64,000 nucleotides of DNA, taken from assembly GCF_024055605.1 (NCBI RefSeq), contig NZ_JAMXLX010000001.1, positions 620,001-684,000 on the forward strand, in the 5' to 3' direction. The DNA comes from Ciceribacter sichuanensis (GTDB lineage Bacteria > Pseudomonadota > Alphaproteobacteria > Rhizobiales > Rhizobiaceae). Of this stretch, positions 50,664 to 59,108 are shown piece by piece (the stretch's first letter is position 1; each line of letters opens with the position of its first letter). The position numbers were made by a program, and so were the translations under genes. Under the pieces are notes generated by a model. That model was not told the DNA's origin. It did no database searches and saw nothing but the letters and a program-made list of their open reading frames with translations.

Positions 50664-51569
50664 ATGACCGAGCCCTTTCGCCCCGTCCTCTCGCCGCTGA
50701 TGGCAGAGGATATCGTCAAGGCCGCGCTGCTGGAGGATCTCGGACGCGCAGGCGACATCACCACCTACGCGACCATTGGACCGGAAAAGACCGCCAAGGC
50801 CGCCCTCAACGGCCGTGAGGATGGTGTCATCGCCGGTATCGAGCTTGCCCGCACGGCCTTCCGCCTCGTGGATCCCTCCGTTGTCTTCCATGCGCTGGTG
50901 GCCGATGGTGACCGGGTGACGGCGGGCACGCCGCTGATCCGTGTCGAGGGGGCGGCTCGCTCCATCCTTTCGGCGGAGCGCGTGGCGCTGAATTTCCTGA
51001 TGCATCTCTCCGGCGTCGCGTCCTATACCGCGCGCTTTGCCGACGAGATTGCACATACCTCCGCGCGCGTCACCTGCACCCGCAAGACGCTGCCGGGTCT
51101 GCGCGCCGTGGAGAAATACGCTGTCCGGCTCGGCGGCGGTTCCAACCACCGTTTCGGTCTGGATGACGCGATCCTCATCAAGGACAACCACATTGCAGTT
51201 GCAGGCGGTGTCGCTCAGGCGATCCTGGCGGCTCGAGCCTATGCCGGCCATCTCGTCCGGATTGAGGTGGAGGTCGATAATCTCGATCAGATGAAGGAAG
51301 CGCTTACCGCACGGCCGGATGCGATATTGCTGGACAACATGGGTCCCGATCTGTTGCGCGAAGCCGTGGAAATCAACCGCACTCACGGTGGGTTCTCGCC
51401 GACTGATTATGCGGCGGCTCCGGGGCGCGTGATTCTGGAGGCTTCCGGCAACGTCAACCTTCAAACCATTCGTGCCATCGCCGAAACAAGGGTCGATTTC
51501 ATCTCCACATCGAAGATAACCATGGCCGCACCGACGCTCGATATCGGTCTGGATGTGGAAATCCGCTGA
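50664..51569 (+). CDS. nadC: Nicotinate-nucleotide diphosphorylase (carboxylating)
   Basis: Converts quinolinate and PRPP to nicotinate mononucleotide with release of CO2 (EC 2.4.2.19). 301 residues with the family marks EDLGRAGDITT (about 24-34), CTRKTLPGLRAVEKYAV (about 137-153), GGGSNHRFGLDDAILIKDNH (about 155-174), and ASGN-type phosphate loop near 260. The frame is open far upstream inside nadB, but the ATG at 50664 begins the family N-terminus. Last gene of nadABC. Confidence 0.97.
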   Translation: MTEPFRPVLSPLMAEDIVKAALLEDLGRAGDITTYATIGPEKTAKAALNGREDGVIAGIELARTAFRLVDPSVVFHALVADGDRVTAGTPLIRVEGAARSILSAERVALNFLMHLSGVASYTARFADEIAHTSARVTCTRKTLPGLRAVEKYAVRLGGGSNHRFGLDDAILIKDNHIAVAGGVAQAILAARAYAGHLVRIEVEVDNLDQMKEALTARPDAILLDNMGPDLLREAVEINRTHGGFSPTDYAAAPGRVILEASGNVNLQTIRAIAETRVDFISTSKITMAAPTLDIGLDVEIR

Positions 51570-51809
51570 TAATTGATAATTTTTCGTGACGATCGTCGTC
51601 ACTCGTCTTGGGAAAACCTGTCAGCAACTGCGAAATCTTGAAGAGCTTTCAATGTGTTGAAGTTTCTACGAAAGTTCGCAAGCTACTTGTTGTAGATAAT
51701 TATTGGTTTTTGACCGTCTGAAACGAATCTCCTACCCCGTAAACATCCCGCGGTTTTGTATTGCGTGCTGTGGATACAGACATATTCCAGTAATATTGTG
51801 GAGGTTTGT

Positions 51810-52400
51810 ATGACCAGTATTTCTTTGCCCGTCAGCGGTGCAAGCGCATATTCTACTTCACTTGGCTATCTCGATACCAATGGCGATGGCGTGGTGAGCG
51901 CCGATGAGGTAGCGGCGGCTTCCGAGAGCAAGCGCACGCAGGATCCCACCGTGGAAAATGAAAATGCCGCAACCGGGGTGTCGTCCCAGGTGACCGGAGG
52001 CGTGATGGCGATAATGCTGGCGGGATCGGAGGACGGCGGTTTCGAAGAAAAGCCCTCCCCGAAGGAACTCTTTGCAGCAATCGATGCCGATGGCGATGGC
52101 TCTGTGACGCAGGCCGAATACGTCGCGGCTCGCCCTGGCGACATGAGCGAGGAGGACGCCGCGGCGCTCTTCGCCGAACTCGACCCCGAGGGGACCGGAT
52201 CGCTCAGCGAGAGCCAGTTCGTCACGGCAATGGAAGCCAATCGGACGGTAGGCGTCTCGTCCGACGCGGAAGGCGAGGATGGCGACACTGTCAGTCTGCT
52301 GGATGTTCTCGCGGAGATGCAGTCAGTCATCGCCGCCTATCAGGCCAATGCCGCAGACGACGGCGGCGATACGGAAGCCACAGTTCGCGCGACGGTCTGA
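51810..52400 (+). CDS. EF-hand calcium-binding protein
   Basis: 196-residue acidic protein with two canonical EF-hand loops, D22-E33 (DTNGDGVVSADE) and D92-E103 (DADGDGSVTQAE), and a third degenerate loop D125-Q136 (DPEGTGSLSESQ) lacking the final Glu. No signal peptide is visible; the Ser/Ala-rich start and low Cys content are compatible with secretion by another route. Rhizobial calsymin is a similar EF-hand protein with a symbiotic role, but equivalence is not shown. GTGGAGG precedes the ATG. Monocistronic, with a 240-bp AT-rich upstream region. Confidence 0.85.
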   Translation: MTSISLPVSGASAYSTSLGYLDTNGDGVVSADEVAAASESKRTQDPTVENENAATGVSSQVTGGVMAIMLAGSEDGGFEEKPSPKELFAAIDADGDGSVTQAEYVAARPGDMSEEDAAALFAELDPEGTGSLSESQFVTAMEANRTVGVSSDAEGEDGDTVSLLDVLAEMQSVIAAYQANAADDGGDTEATVRATV

Positions 52401-52693
52401 CCTCGGAGTGTTTTGCCGGCGTTTGGAAACAGTGTGCTACTAGACCGTCTCCGCGGGCAGCGAGCCGGTGATGCTCGACTGTCGGGGCGGATCGCAAGTC
52501 GCTATCGTTGAGTATTTACCTGACTTGCCTGATGATCTTACGGAAAACGGACCAAACGTCCACCGCATGCATCCAATACCGCAAGCCGACCAAGACCGAA
52601 TTGCTCCTCTTCCTGCCACTTCAACAGGGCTGCATGGAGCGGGAGGCCGACCGGTCAAGCTTCTGTCCGTGTCGCCGGGGTTGCGCGGTCCTC

Positions 52694-53683
52694 TCAGCGG
52701 CCGCCGACCTTGAGCCCCGGAGCGGGGCGTTCCTCGAGGATCTGCCGGCGGAAACGGAATAGCGCTGCGGGGCGGCCACCCGTGGCCGCCTGCGTTCCGC
52801 CCGTCGGCTCGACCAGTTCGGCACCCTCGACCAGACGGCGGAAATTCTGTTTGTGCAGATGCCGCCCGGAGATCGCCTCGACCGTTGCCTGCAGGTCCGT
52901 CAGGGTGAATTCCGGTGGCATGAGTTCGAACACCACCGGCCGGTATTTGATCTTGCTGCGCAGCCTCGCGAGCGCCGTTGCCGCGATCCGGCGATGGTCG
53001 AAGCGCATCGGCGTACCGAGAGGGATGGCAACCCGACGTGCCGGAACCCGTTCGTCCAGAACCGCTTCCTCGATCAGGCCTGCTTCGTAAAGCAGTTCGT
53101 AGCGCTCCAGAACCCGTTCCTCGTCGAACGGGAAGTCATCGAGGCCAAAGGCGAGCTTCAGGCGGGATTTGCGCGAGGGACGCATGGTGTCGCTGTCCTC
53201 CACCGGCGCTTCCTCGGCCCACACGGAAAGGGCAGGCAGGATCACCTGGTCGAGGATGGCAGGGCGTCCGCGACGCCAGTCCTCCCAGGGCAGGTAGCCG
53301 TACCAGTCCCGCCAGTGAACGCCGGCCGCATGCAGGCTTTCTCGACGGGCGGGATACATGCGGGTCAGTGCCAGATAACCGACGGAGACGACATGCATGC
53401 CACTGTCGCCCGGCATCTTGTGGCGCCCCTGATCGCCGAAGGTGTAGAGTTGTTCGATATAGCCCATGTGCAGCGCCGTCTGGGCAGTGACGGTGGTGCG
53501 CAGCGACACTTCCATCGTGCGGTGACGAGACGGATCAAAGGGGCCGAAAGGCAGTGCCTCCAGCGGGCTTGTCGGATCGCTGACGACGAGCAGGCGCGGG
53601 CTGCGGTCAGCCACCGCGACGATTGCGGCGTTGAGGCCGATCTCGATTGCCGCCGGCCGTTCGCTGATCGGTCCTTCGGTCAT
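52694..53683 (-). CDS. nadQ: NadQ-type regulator: Nudix-like domain with winged helix
   Basis: 329 residues, COG4111 type. The N-terminal part (about 10-130) is a Nudix-related domain without a catalytic Nudix box, expected to sense an NAD-linked metabolite; the C-terminal part (about 230-320: FELMPPEFTLTDLQATVEAISG and HKQNFRRLVEG) is the winged helix, as in NrtR. This type represses nadABC in Rhizobiales, and a perfect palindrome precedes nadA 5 kb away. The start overlaps the stop of the phosphatase gene (ATGA), so it is the last gene of a four-gene operon. Confidence 0.8.
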   Translation of the reverse strand: MTEGPISERPAAIEIGLNAAIVAVADRSPRLLVVSDPTSPLEALPFGPFDPSRHRTMEVSLRTTVTAQTALHMGYIEQLYTFGDQGRHKMPGDSGMHVVSVGYLALTRMYPARRESLHAAGVHWRDWYGYLPWEDWRRGRPAILDQVILPALSVWAEEAPVEDSDTMRPSRKSRLKLAFGLDDFPFDEERVLERYELLYEAGLIEEAVLDERVPARRVAIPLGTPMRFDHRRIAATALARLRSKIKYRPVVFELMPPEFTLTDLQATVEAISGRHLHKQNFRRLVEGAELVEPTGGTQAATGGRPAALFRFRRQILEERPAPGLKVGGR

Positions 53684-54216
53684 GGCACTTTGTCCGCCTG
53701 TTCCGGCAAGGCGAGGGTGAACGGCGCATTGCCATCGGTATCGGCGCCGCGTCCGATTGCCTTGACCGCGCGAACCAGCGCGCCGCCGCGTCCGAGGAGA
53801 TCGTCGCCGATCTCGATCAGGCGCGTATTCGGTGTGGCATAGGGAGAGGCCGCGCGAAGCCGCTGTGCCAGAATATCATCGGCTTCATCGGGCGAAACGG
53901 CGAGGCTTGCGATCAGGGCGGCAGCCGGCGAGCGGGATACACCCATCCAGCAATGGATGAGCAGAGGCGTAGTGCGATCCCAGGAACGGGCGAAATCGAT
54001 GATCTCCCGTACATGGGCCTCCTGCGGCGCGATCAGATTGCCGGTGCCGGCAAAGCTGATGTCGTTCATCTTGAGCTTCAGGTGTCGTTCAGCTGAAATC
54101 ACCGCAGGGCGATGAAAATCCTGCCCCTCGGCAATCAGGCTGACCATTTCACGCGCCTTGTGGCGGACGGCCATCTCGGCGATGCGGGAGAGCGGCGCGA
54201 CGACGATATAGCTCAT
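53680..54216 (-). CDS. Cysteine-based protein tyrosine/dual-specificity phosphatase
   Basis: 178-residue cytosolic phosphatase. The P-loop HCWMGVSRS has nucleophile C89 and R95 (HCx5RS). The general-acid Asp loop probably lies near residues 51-56 (MNDISF). Its substrate is unknown. It overlaps nadQ downstream and the HD gene upstream by four bases each (ATGA), a tight co-translated unit. An association with nucleotide or NAD metabolism is suggested only by these neighbours. Confidence 0.85.
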   Translation of the reverse strand: MSYIVVAPLSRIAEMAVRHKAREMVSLIAEGQDFHRPAVISAERHLKLKMNDISFAGTGNLIAPQEAHVREIIDFARSWDRTTPLLIHCWMGVSRSPAAALIASLAVSPDEADDILAQRLRAASPYATPNTRLIEIGDDLLGRGGALVRAVKAIGRGADTDGNAPFTLALPEQADKVP

Positions 54217-54839
54217 AGGAGCACCTTCGCACCGGGCTTGCGGGCAGCTTCGATTTCTTCGAAACGCCGAAGGAAAAGTGCCTGCGCCTTGAATGCCGGA
54301 AGTGGTTCCATCGACAGGCTGTCGCGGGTGATGCCCCGCGGCTGGCCGAAGAATTTCTTCGCCTCGCTTTCGGAGAAGCCTGCGAGTTCCGTCGCCTCGA
54401 AATAGGCGGAGACACGGTCGGCCTTCTTGATCTGGCTCTTGAGGTCCGCGGGCGGGTGCGGGGGAAGCGCGAAGCGCAGGTGAATCGCAGCCTCCAGCCG
54501 TTTCTCGACGGCCTCGTAGCCGCCGCCGACGACCGCCTTGAACGGGGAAATCATGTCGCCGATCACATATTCCGGCGCGTCATGCAGCAACGCCATCAGC
54601 TGCTCGTCCACCGTCGCCCTGGGGTTGCCGCGGCTGAAAACGTCCTCGACAATCAGGCTGTGCTGGGCGACGGAGAAGGCGTGGTCGCCGGAGGTCTGGC
54701 CGTTCCAGCGGGCGACGCGCGCCAGTCCGTGTGCGATATCGGTGATCTCCACGTCCAGCGGTGACGGGTCGAGAAGATCGAGCCGGCGGCCGGACAGCAT
54801 GCGCTGCCAGGCGCGGCCCGAATTGTCGCCGACTGCCAT
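54213..54839 (-). CDS. HD-domain phosphohydrolase, YfbR-like 5'-nucleotidase
   Basis: 208 residues with metal ligands H60 (VAQHSLIV), H86-D87 (LLHDAPEYVIGD) and a later D (KKADRVSAYFEA), the plan of YfbR-type deoxynucleoside 5'-monophosphatases. The segment WNGQTSGDHAFSVAQHS matches the family. It begins two bases after ygfZ ends and overlaps the phosphatase gene by four bases. Start at 54839; the frame extends 16 codons upstream without support. Confidence 0.88.
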   Translation of the reverse strand: MAVGDNSGRAWQRMLSGRRLDLLDPSPLDVEITDIAHGLARVARWNGQTSGDHAFSVAQHSLIVEDVFSRGNPRATVDEQLMALLHDAPEYVIGDMISPFKAVVGGGYEAVEKRLEAAIHLRFALPPHPPADLKSQIKKADRVSAYFEATELAGFSESEAKKFFGQPRGITRDSLSMEPLPAFKAQALFLRRFEEIEAARKPGAKVLL

Positions 54840-54841
54840 TC

Positions 54842-55681
54842 TCAGGCCTCCTCGGAGGCGCTCGTCGGGAAACTGAGGCCGCTCCAAGTGGGCAGCGCAA
54901 GCGCAACCGGAACGTTGGCTGCGAGGATGCCGGCATCTGTGCTGATTGCTTCGCCTGCGCGGTCGATGCGCACGATGGCAAGGCCGCGATTGCCTGTTAC
55001 CGTGCCGAGCGTTCCGATCGGCTTGCCCTGCGCAGTAAGCTCCGTTCCCGTCGGCGGCAGGTTTTCCTCTGCCGTGACGATCACCACGCGTCGGCGGGCA
55101 GTGCCGCGATGCTGCATGCGCGACACCACTTCCTGCCCGACATAACAGCCCTTCTTGAAGGAGACGCCGCCGGAAAGGTCGAGCAGGATATCGTGCGGGA
55201 AGGCGTCCTGAAGGGCGTAGTCACGGCCTGATTCCACAACGCCGGAGAGAACCCGCAGCGCATCGTAGCCTGCCGCATTGTGCGTGCCATGTTCGCCCGG
55301 CTGGCGCTTCAATGCCACGTCGGCGCGAGCAAAGCGGAAATCGGAAACGCCTTCGCTGGCGATATCCTCACCCCAGGAAACGGTGACGCCTGATTGCGCT
55401 TCGGCAGCGATCGTGACCGCAGCCCTGAGCTTGTACATGGAAAGGCGTTTTATCAGGCCTTCCAGCTGGGAAGAGGCCGTCTCCAGAACGAAGGCTTGGC
55501 CGTCGCGCCAGATCAGGAAATCGAACAGGATCTTGCCCTGCGGCGTCAGCAGGGCACCCGGCCTTGCTTCACCGACCGGCATGGCTTCGATGTCGGTGGT
55601 GATGAGGTTCTGAAGGAAATGCTCGGCGTCCGCTCCGCTGACGCGAATGAGGGAGCGGTCTTGCAAGAAGGCGGCTGGCAT
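54842..55681 (-). CDS. ygfZ: Folate-binding protein YgfZ (GcvT-like, Fe-S and tRNA modification factor)
   Basis: Tetrahydrofolate-dependent protein that assists Fe-S enzymes such as MiaB. 279 residues with the invariant KGCYVGQE at 177-184 (C179 functionally important) and the barrel folds of the GcvT family; no glycine-cleavage genes are near. First gene of the operon ygfZ-HD-phosphatase-nadQ. Confidence 0.92.
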   Translation of the reverse strand: MPAAFLQDRSLIRVSGADAEHFLQNLITTDIEAMPVGEARPGALLTPQGKILFDFLIWRDGQAFVLETASSQLEGLIKRLSMYKLRAAVTIAAEAQSGVTVSWGEDIASEGVSDFRFARADVALKRQPGEHGTHNAAGYDALRVLSGVVESGRDYALQDAFPHDILLDLSGGVSFKKGCYVGQEVVSRMQHRGTARRRVVIVTAEENLPPTGTELTAQGKPIGTLGTVTGNRGLAIVRIDRAGEAISTDAGILAANVPVALALPTWSGLSFPTSASEEA

Positions 55682-55799
55682 CGTCGTCCCAATCCCGGTT
55701 GCTCGTTATCCGATGCTGTAGAACATCGGGCTGCAAAAGGGAATCGTTTCCATTGGCCGCAATCGAGACGATCCACGGGAATGGTGGAATGGGCGGGCG

Positions 55800-56552
55800 T
55801 CAGTCTCCGGCGGTGAAGAATTTCCACTTGCCGTCGGGAGAGATGCCGACGCGGAAGAAGTTGTAGTTTCCCTGCTCCTGCATGTCGGCATAGTCGCCTG
55901 CAGTGACGATTCGCAGCAGTTCAACCTTCTCCGGCGGCGTTAGCGATGTCAGCGACTTCTCGGCGAAGTAGGGCCAGACATAGGCTTCTTCCGGCGTGCC
56001 GACGTCGACATGAACAAAGCCGGTGGAAAGCACATCGATGAGGATCGCCAGGATTTCGATCCCGTCGTCATCGCCGGAAAGACCTTTCAGGGTCGTGACC
56101 GGATCGGCATCTTCGGCATCCAGCAGGATCTGCGTCTGGTTGGGGCCGGGATTGAGGAAGGGGCGAAGCCGCTCGATGTCGCCGGATGCGGCTGCTTCGA
56201 TCAGCTGTTCGCGCAGGTGACGCACGGCTTCCGGCGCCTTGCTGATGTCGTAGATGACTTCCGGCGGCGGCTCTTCCGCATCCGCAGCCTTGTCCTGCTG
56301 CGGCTTGTTGATCAGCGGATCGGGGGAGGGAATGCCCGGCAAAGCCTCATCAGCCGGAGCCTCCGTTTCCGGCGTCTCCTCCGGGGAGGTCTGGTTCTCT
56401 TCGGGCTGTTCTTCGCTATGCGGCGCCGGCAGCTGCTTGATGTCGGAAAGTGCAAAGGCTGCATTTCCCCACACCGTCACCGCGGACAAAGCCGTCGATA
56501 CGGCAATCATGGCCGCAAGGCCGCTGCGCCTGACATTACGTCCGATATGCAT
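55800..56552 (-). CDS. Exported hypothetical protein with acidic linker
   Basis: 250 residues. Signal peptide about 1-34 (ending near AAFA), an acidic Pro/Glu linker (about 45-90) and a folded C-terminal domain (about 100-250) with NPGPNQTQILLDAEDAD and DGKWKFFTAGD. I do not know a function; the linker and signal suggest periplasmic or outer-membrane-tethered location. Start at 56552 after GAGGAC. Likely forms its own transcript. Confidence 0.7.
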   Translation of the reverse strand: MHIGRNVRRSGLAAMIAVSTALSAVTVWGNAAFALSDIKQLPAPHSEEQPEENQTSPEETPETEAPADEALPGIPSPDPLINKPQQDKAADAEEPPPEVIYDISKAPEAVRHLREQLIEAAASGDIERLRPFLNPGPNQTQILLDAEDADPVTTLKGLSGDDDGIEILAILIDVLSTGFVHVDVGTPEEAYVWPYFAEKSLTSLTPPEKVELLRIVTAGDYADMQEQGNYNFFRVGISPDGKWKFFTAGD

Positions 56553-56574
56553 CGTCCGTCCTCTGGGATTCTGG

Positions 56575-56832
56575 TTACTGTACGCGCCGCTCGGGAGAAA
56601 ATTCGCCGGCCAGCATGCGGGTCCGCAAGGCTTCGAGGATTGCCTCGGCACCATCCTCGCCATGGATGCGGATGGTTTCGCGCATGGCGAGCGCAAAAGC
56701 GGCATCCGCGATGATTTCCGGTTCGATGCCATCGGCCATGCCATCGGCCCATGCCTCGTTCTGGTATTCCAACGCGGCCTGCATCTTCTCGTGTACGATC
56801 ATGTCGTCGATCTCGTTGCGGCGCGGTTCCAT
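56575..56832 (-). CDS. Conserved small hypothetical protein, 85 residues
   Basis: A helical, acidic cytosolic protein: MIVHEKMQAALEYQNEAWADGMADGIEPEIIADAAF is followed by AEAILEALRTRMLAGEF. No known motif. Similar small proteins occur in other Rhizobiaceae next to the exported protein that follows. It precedes that gene by 22 bp on the same strand; the pair may be co-transcribed. Confidence 0.65.
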   Translation of the reverse strand: MEPRRNEIDDMIVHEKMQAALEYQNEAWADGMADGIEPEIIADAAFALAMRETIRIHGEDGAEAILEALRTRMLAGEFSPERRVQ

Positions 56833-56924
56833 GGGCTTACTCTAGTCCTTACTCAGCTGTTAACGACTTTAGCAGCCTTTTGCCGAAACGACACGGCTGC
56901 AAGGTAAAACAGGTTAATTTATCG

Positions 56925-57425
56925 TTAATTTCCGAAGCGGGAAGCAATTTCAACAGCGAGTGTTGCGCCTTCGTTACGGTAATTCTCTTCCGCGGTCGCC
57001 GCTGCCGGGGTGCAGGTGGTGTAAACGGAGGCGAATGAGCGGTAACCTCGGTTGTAGGCCGCGATCATTCGTGCCTTGCGCTTCGGTTCCGTCGCCGTCT
57101 CCGAATCGATAAGTTTCTGGATGGCCTCGCGCCATTCCGGTTCACCGCCAGCAACGCAGAGATTGCGCAGGTAATGCACCGCGCCCATGATCTCGGAGAG
57201 CCGGGCAAGGCGATCGTCGTAAGGCGCCGGTTTCTCTTCCGGCGCGACCGTCTCTTCCGGGGCATTCTTCGCTGCCTTGTCCTGTGCCACTGTTGGCAAG
57301 GCCGTGCAGTTGATGGCGGCGGCGGTCAGCAACCCGCAAACGAGAGCCTTGAAGCAGAGTTGACCGCGTTCTCGCGGGAGGAGCAGGCCGAAACTGCCTG
57401 CGCAAGCAAAGTGGGCCTTCGTCAT
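56925..57425 (-). CDS. TIGR02301 family exported protein
   Basis: 166 residues. Signal peptide about 1-49 (unusually long, with Cys and Leu-rich core), then the family core: YDDRLARLSEIMGAVHYLRNLC, MIAAYNRGYRSFASVYTTCTPAA and EGATLAVEIASRFG. The two cysteines (in NLC and TTC) probably form a disulfide. Function unknown; the family is restricted to alphaproteobacteria. The start overlaps the stop of the Nudix gene (ATGA). Confidence 0.85.
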   Translation of the reverse strand: MTKAHFACAGSFGLLLPRERGQLCFKALVCGLLTAAAINCTALPTVAQDKAAKNAPEETVAPEEKPAPYDDRLARLSEIMGAVHYLRNLCVAGGEPEWREAIQKLIDSETATEPKRKARMIAAYNRGYRSFASVYTTCTPAAATAEENYRNEGATLAVEIASRFGN

Positions 57426-57850
57426 GCGCGTGTCTCCAGCCCTTCCGCTAGCCGTTCCACGCAGGCGCGAACACTTGGCGGAACGGGCAGGGCATAGATC
57501 TCTTCCGGCAGGAACCATCCGGCCTCCGTGGCGTCGCTGTCGGCGCGCACGACCGTTTCTGCATCGGCGTCGAGGCGGAAGACGGAGAGAAGGAAATGAC
57601 TGCCGGCCACACCTTCTTCCGGCAGAAGCTCCAGTTCTTCGAAAAGTCTGGGATTGCTGCCCAGAATGCCGGTTTCCTCGAGAAGTTCGCGAATGGCCGT
57701 CTCTGCCGGTGTCTCGCCCGGTTCGGCTCTGCCGCCCGGAAAGGCATAGAGATCGGCCGCCGGCGGGTTCATCCGCTTGACCAGCAGGAAGCGGCCGTCA
57801 CGTTCGACGATGGCGGATGAGGCGAGGCGGGGTTGGCTTTGTGTCTGCAT
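57422..57850 (-). CDS. Nudix hydrolase
   Basis: 142-residue hydrolase of nucleoside-diphosphate-linked compounds. The Nudix box is complete: G40-x5-E46-x7-REL-LEET-G61 (metal ligands E55, E58, E59). The FPGGRAEPGE leader is standard. It resembles ADP-ribose or 8-oxo-dGTP-type enzymes; substrate not predictable. It is translationally coupled to the TIGR02301 gene. Divergent from the SRAP gene. Confidence 0.9.
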   Translation of the reverse strand: MQTQSQPRLASSAIVERDGRFLLVKRMNPPAADLYAFPGGRAEPGETPAETAIRELLEETGILGSNPRLFEELELLPEEGVAGSHFLLSVFRLDADAETVVRADSDATEAGWFLPEEIYALPVPPSVRACVERLAEGLETRA

Positions 57851-58006
57851 GAGGTCTCTGCAAATGGGCCGCCGTCGTTCCGGATTCGTCGATGCGGCGT
57901 TTCGCGGCGAATATCGGGTTATTCTCTCGCGACCGCAAGGGAATTGCTGCTGCGCCACATCGGCCTCTGCTTGACCGCCCGGATGCTGGCTGGCATGGAT
58001 CACTGC

Positions 58007-58771
58007 ATGTGCGGACGCTTTTCACTGACGGCAACGCCGGATGAGGTGCGGGAAACTTTCGGGCTCGTGGAGCTTGAGGGCTTTCCGGCCCGCTACAACA
58101 TTGCCCCGACCCAGCCGATCCTGGTCGTCGTCTCCAGCGACAGGCGCGAACCGGGCAGCAACCTGCCTGAGCGGCAGGCCGTTCTCGTGCGTTGGGGGTT
58201 CCTGCCGGGTTGGGTCAAGGATCCGCGCGATTTTCCGCTGCTCATCAATGCGCGCTCGGAAACGGCGATCGGCAAGGCCTCGTTCCGCGCCGCGATGCGC
58301 CATCGCCGCGTTCTGGTTCCTGCCTCGGGTTTCTACGAATGGCATCGGCCTAGCAAGGAGAGCGGAGAGGCGTCTCAAGCCTACTGGATCCGTCCGCGCC
58401 ATGGCCGGATCGTCGCTTTTGCGGGTTTGATGGAAATCTGGTCCTCCGCCGATGGTTCGGAGGTGGATACCGGCGCGATCCTGACGGTATCGGCCAATCG
58501 CACGATCGGCCGTATTCACGACCGGATGCCGGTCGTCATCAAGCCGGAGGATTATACCCGCTGGCTCGATTGCAAGTCGGGCGAACCACGCGATGTAGCG
58601 GATCTCATGGTGCCGGCGGAGGAGGATTTCTTTGAGGCGGTGCCTGTCTCCAACCTTGTCAACAAGGTTGCCAACACCGGTCCTGAGATCCAGGAACCGG
58701 TTGGCAATAGCCTTCCGCCGGCGAAAGCGCCGGTCGGCAAGGCGAATGGCGGTCAGCTCAGTCTATTCTGA
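58007..58771 (+). CDS. SOS response-associated peptidase / abasic-site DNA-protein crosslink protein (SRAP, YedK)
   Basis: Covalently shields abasic sites in single-stranded DNA. 254 residues. The start must be the ATG at 58007 because the catalytic Cys has to be residue 2 after Met removal (MCGRF); further conserved parts are NARSET (81-86), ASGFYEW (106-112 with E111) and the HDRMPVVI segment with catalytic His near 175. Divergent from the Nudix gene. Confidence 0.93.
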   Translation: MCGRFSLTATPDEVRETFGLVELEGFPARYNIAPTQPILVVVSSDRREPGSNLPERQAVLVRWGFLPGWVKDPRDFPLLINARSETAIGKASFRAAMRHRRVLVPASGFYEWHRPSKESGEASQAYWIRPRHGRIVAFAGLMEIWSSADGSEVDTGAILTVSANRTIGRIHDRMPVVIKPEDYTRWLDCKSGEPRDVADLMVPAEEDFFEAVPVSNLVNKVANTGPEIQEPVGNSLPPAKAPVGKANGGQLSLF

Positions 58772-58777
58772 GCTTGT

Positions 58778-58912
58778 TCAGGCGATCTGCTTGGCAGGCT
58801 TGCGCTTCAACATCAGCGCGGCTGCCAATACCGCCTTCAGGCCCAGAGGCCGGTAATGGGAATCCAGATTGCTGGTCGCCGGCTTCCCCTCGGCGGAAGT
58901 CTTCTTCTGCAT
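58778..58912 (-). CDS. Small basic protein, 44 residues
   Basis: Short Lys/Leu-rich product (KAVLAAALMLKRKPAKQ tail) with ACAGGAG eight bases before the ATG. It ends six bases from the SRAP stop on the opposite strand. No family known to me; the clean start signal and positive charge suggest a real microprotein. Confidence 0.5.
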   Translation of the reverse strand: MQKKTSAEGKPATSNLDSHYRPLGLKAVLAAALMLKRKPAKQIA

Positions 58913-59108
58913 GTCATGCTCCTGTGGGTGTTTCCTGAGTCTTCGTCTTCTTATTTTTTGCTCTCTCTGAGTAGATCATGACAAAAACGTGACGCTTTCA
59001 ATGACGCAAATCAAATTTAGTCAATATCGACCATATTCCGCGATCAACGGCATGGTGAACGCGTCGGGGCAAGCCGGAAAACCTTGAAAAACAATAGGCA
59101 GGAGCGTG

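Noticed and set aside
52440..52658. A 72-codon frame between the EF-hand and nadQ genes
   Set aside because: Ser/Arg/Pro-rich translation and no start signal; looks non-coding.
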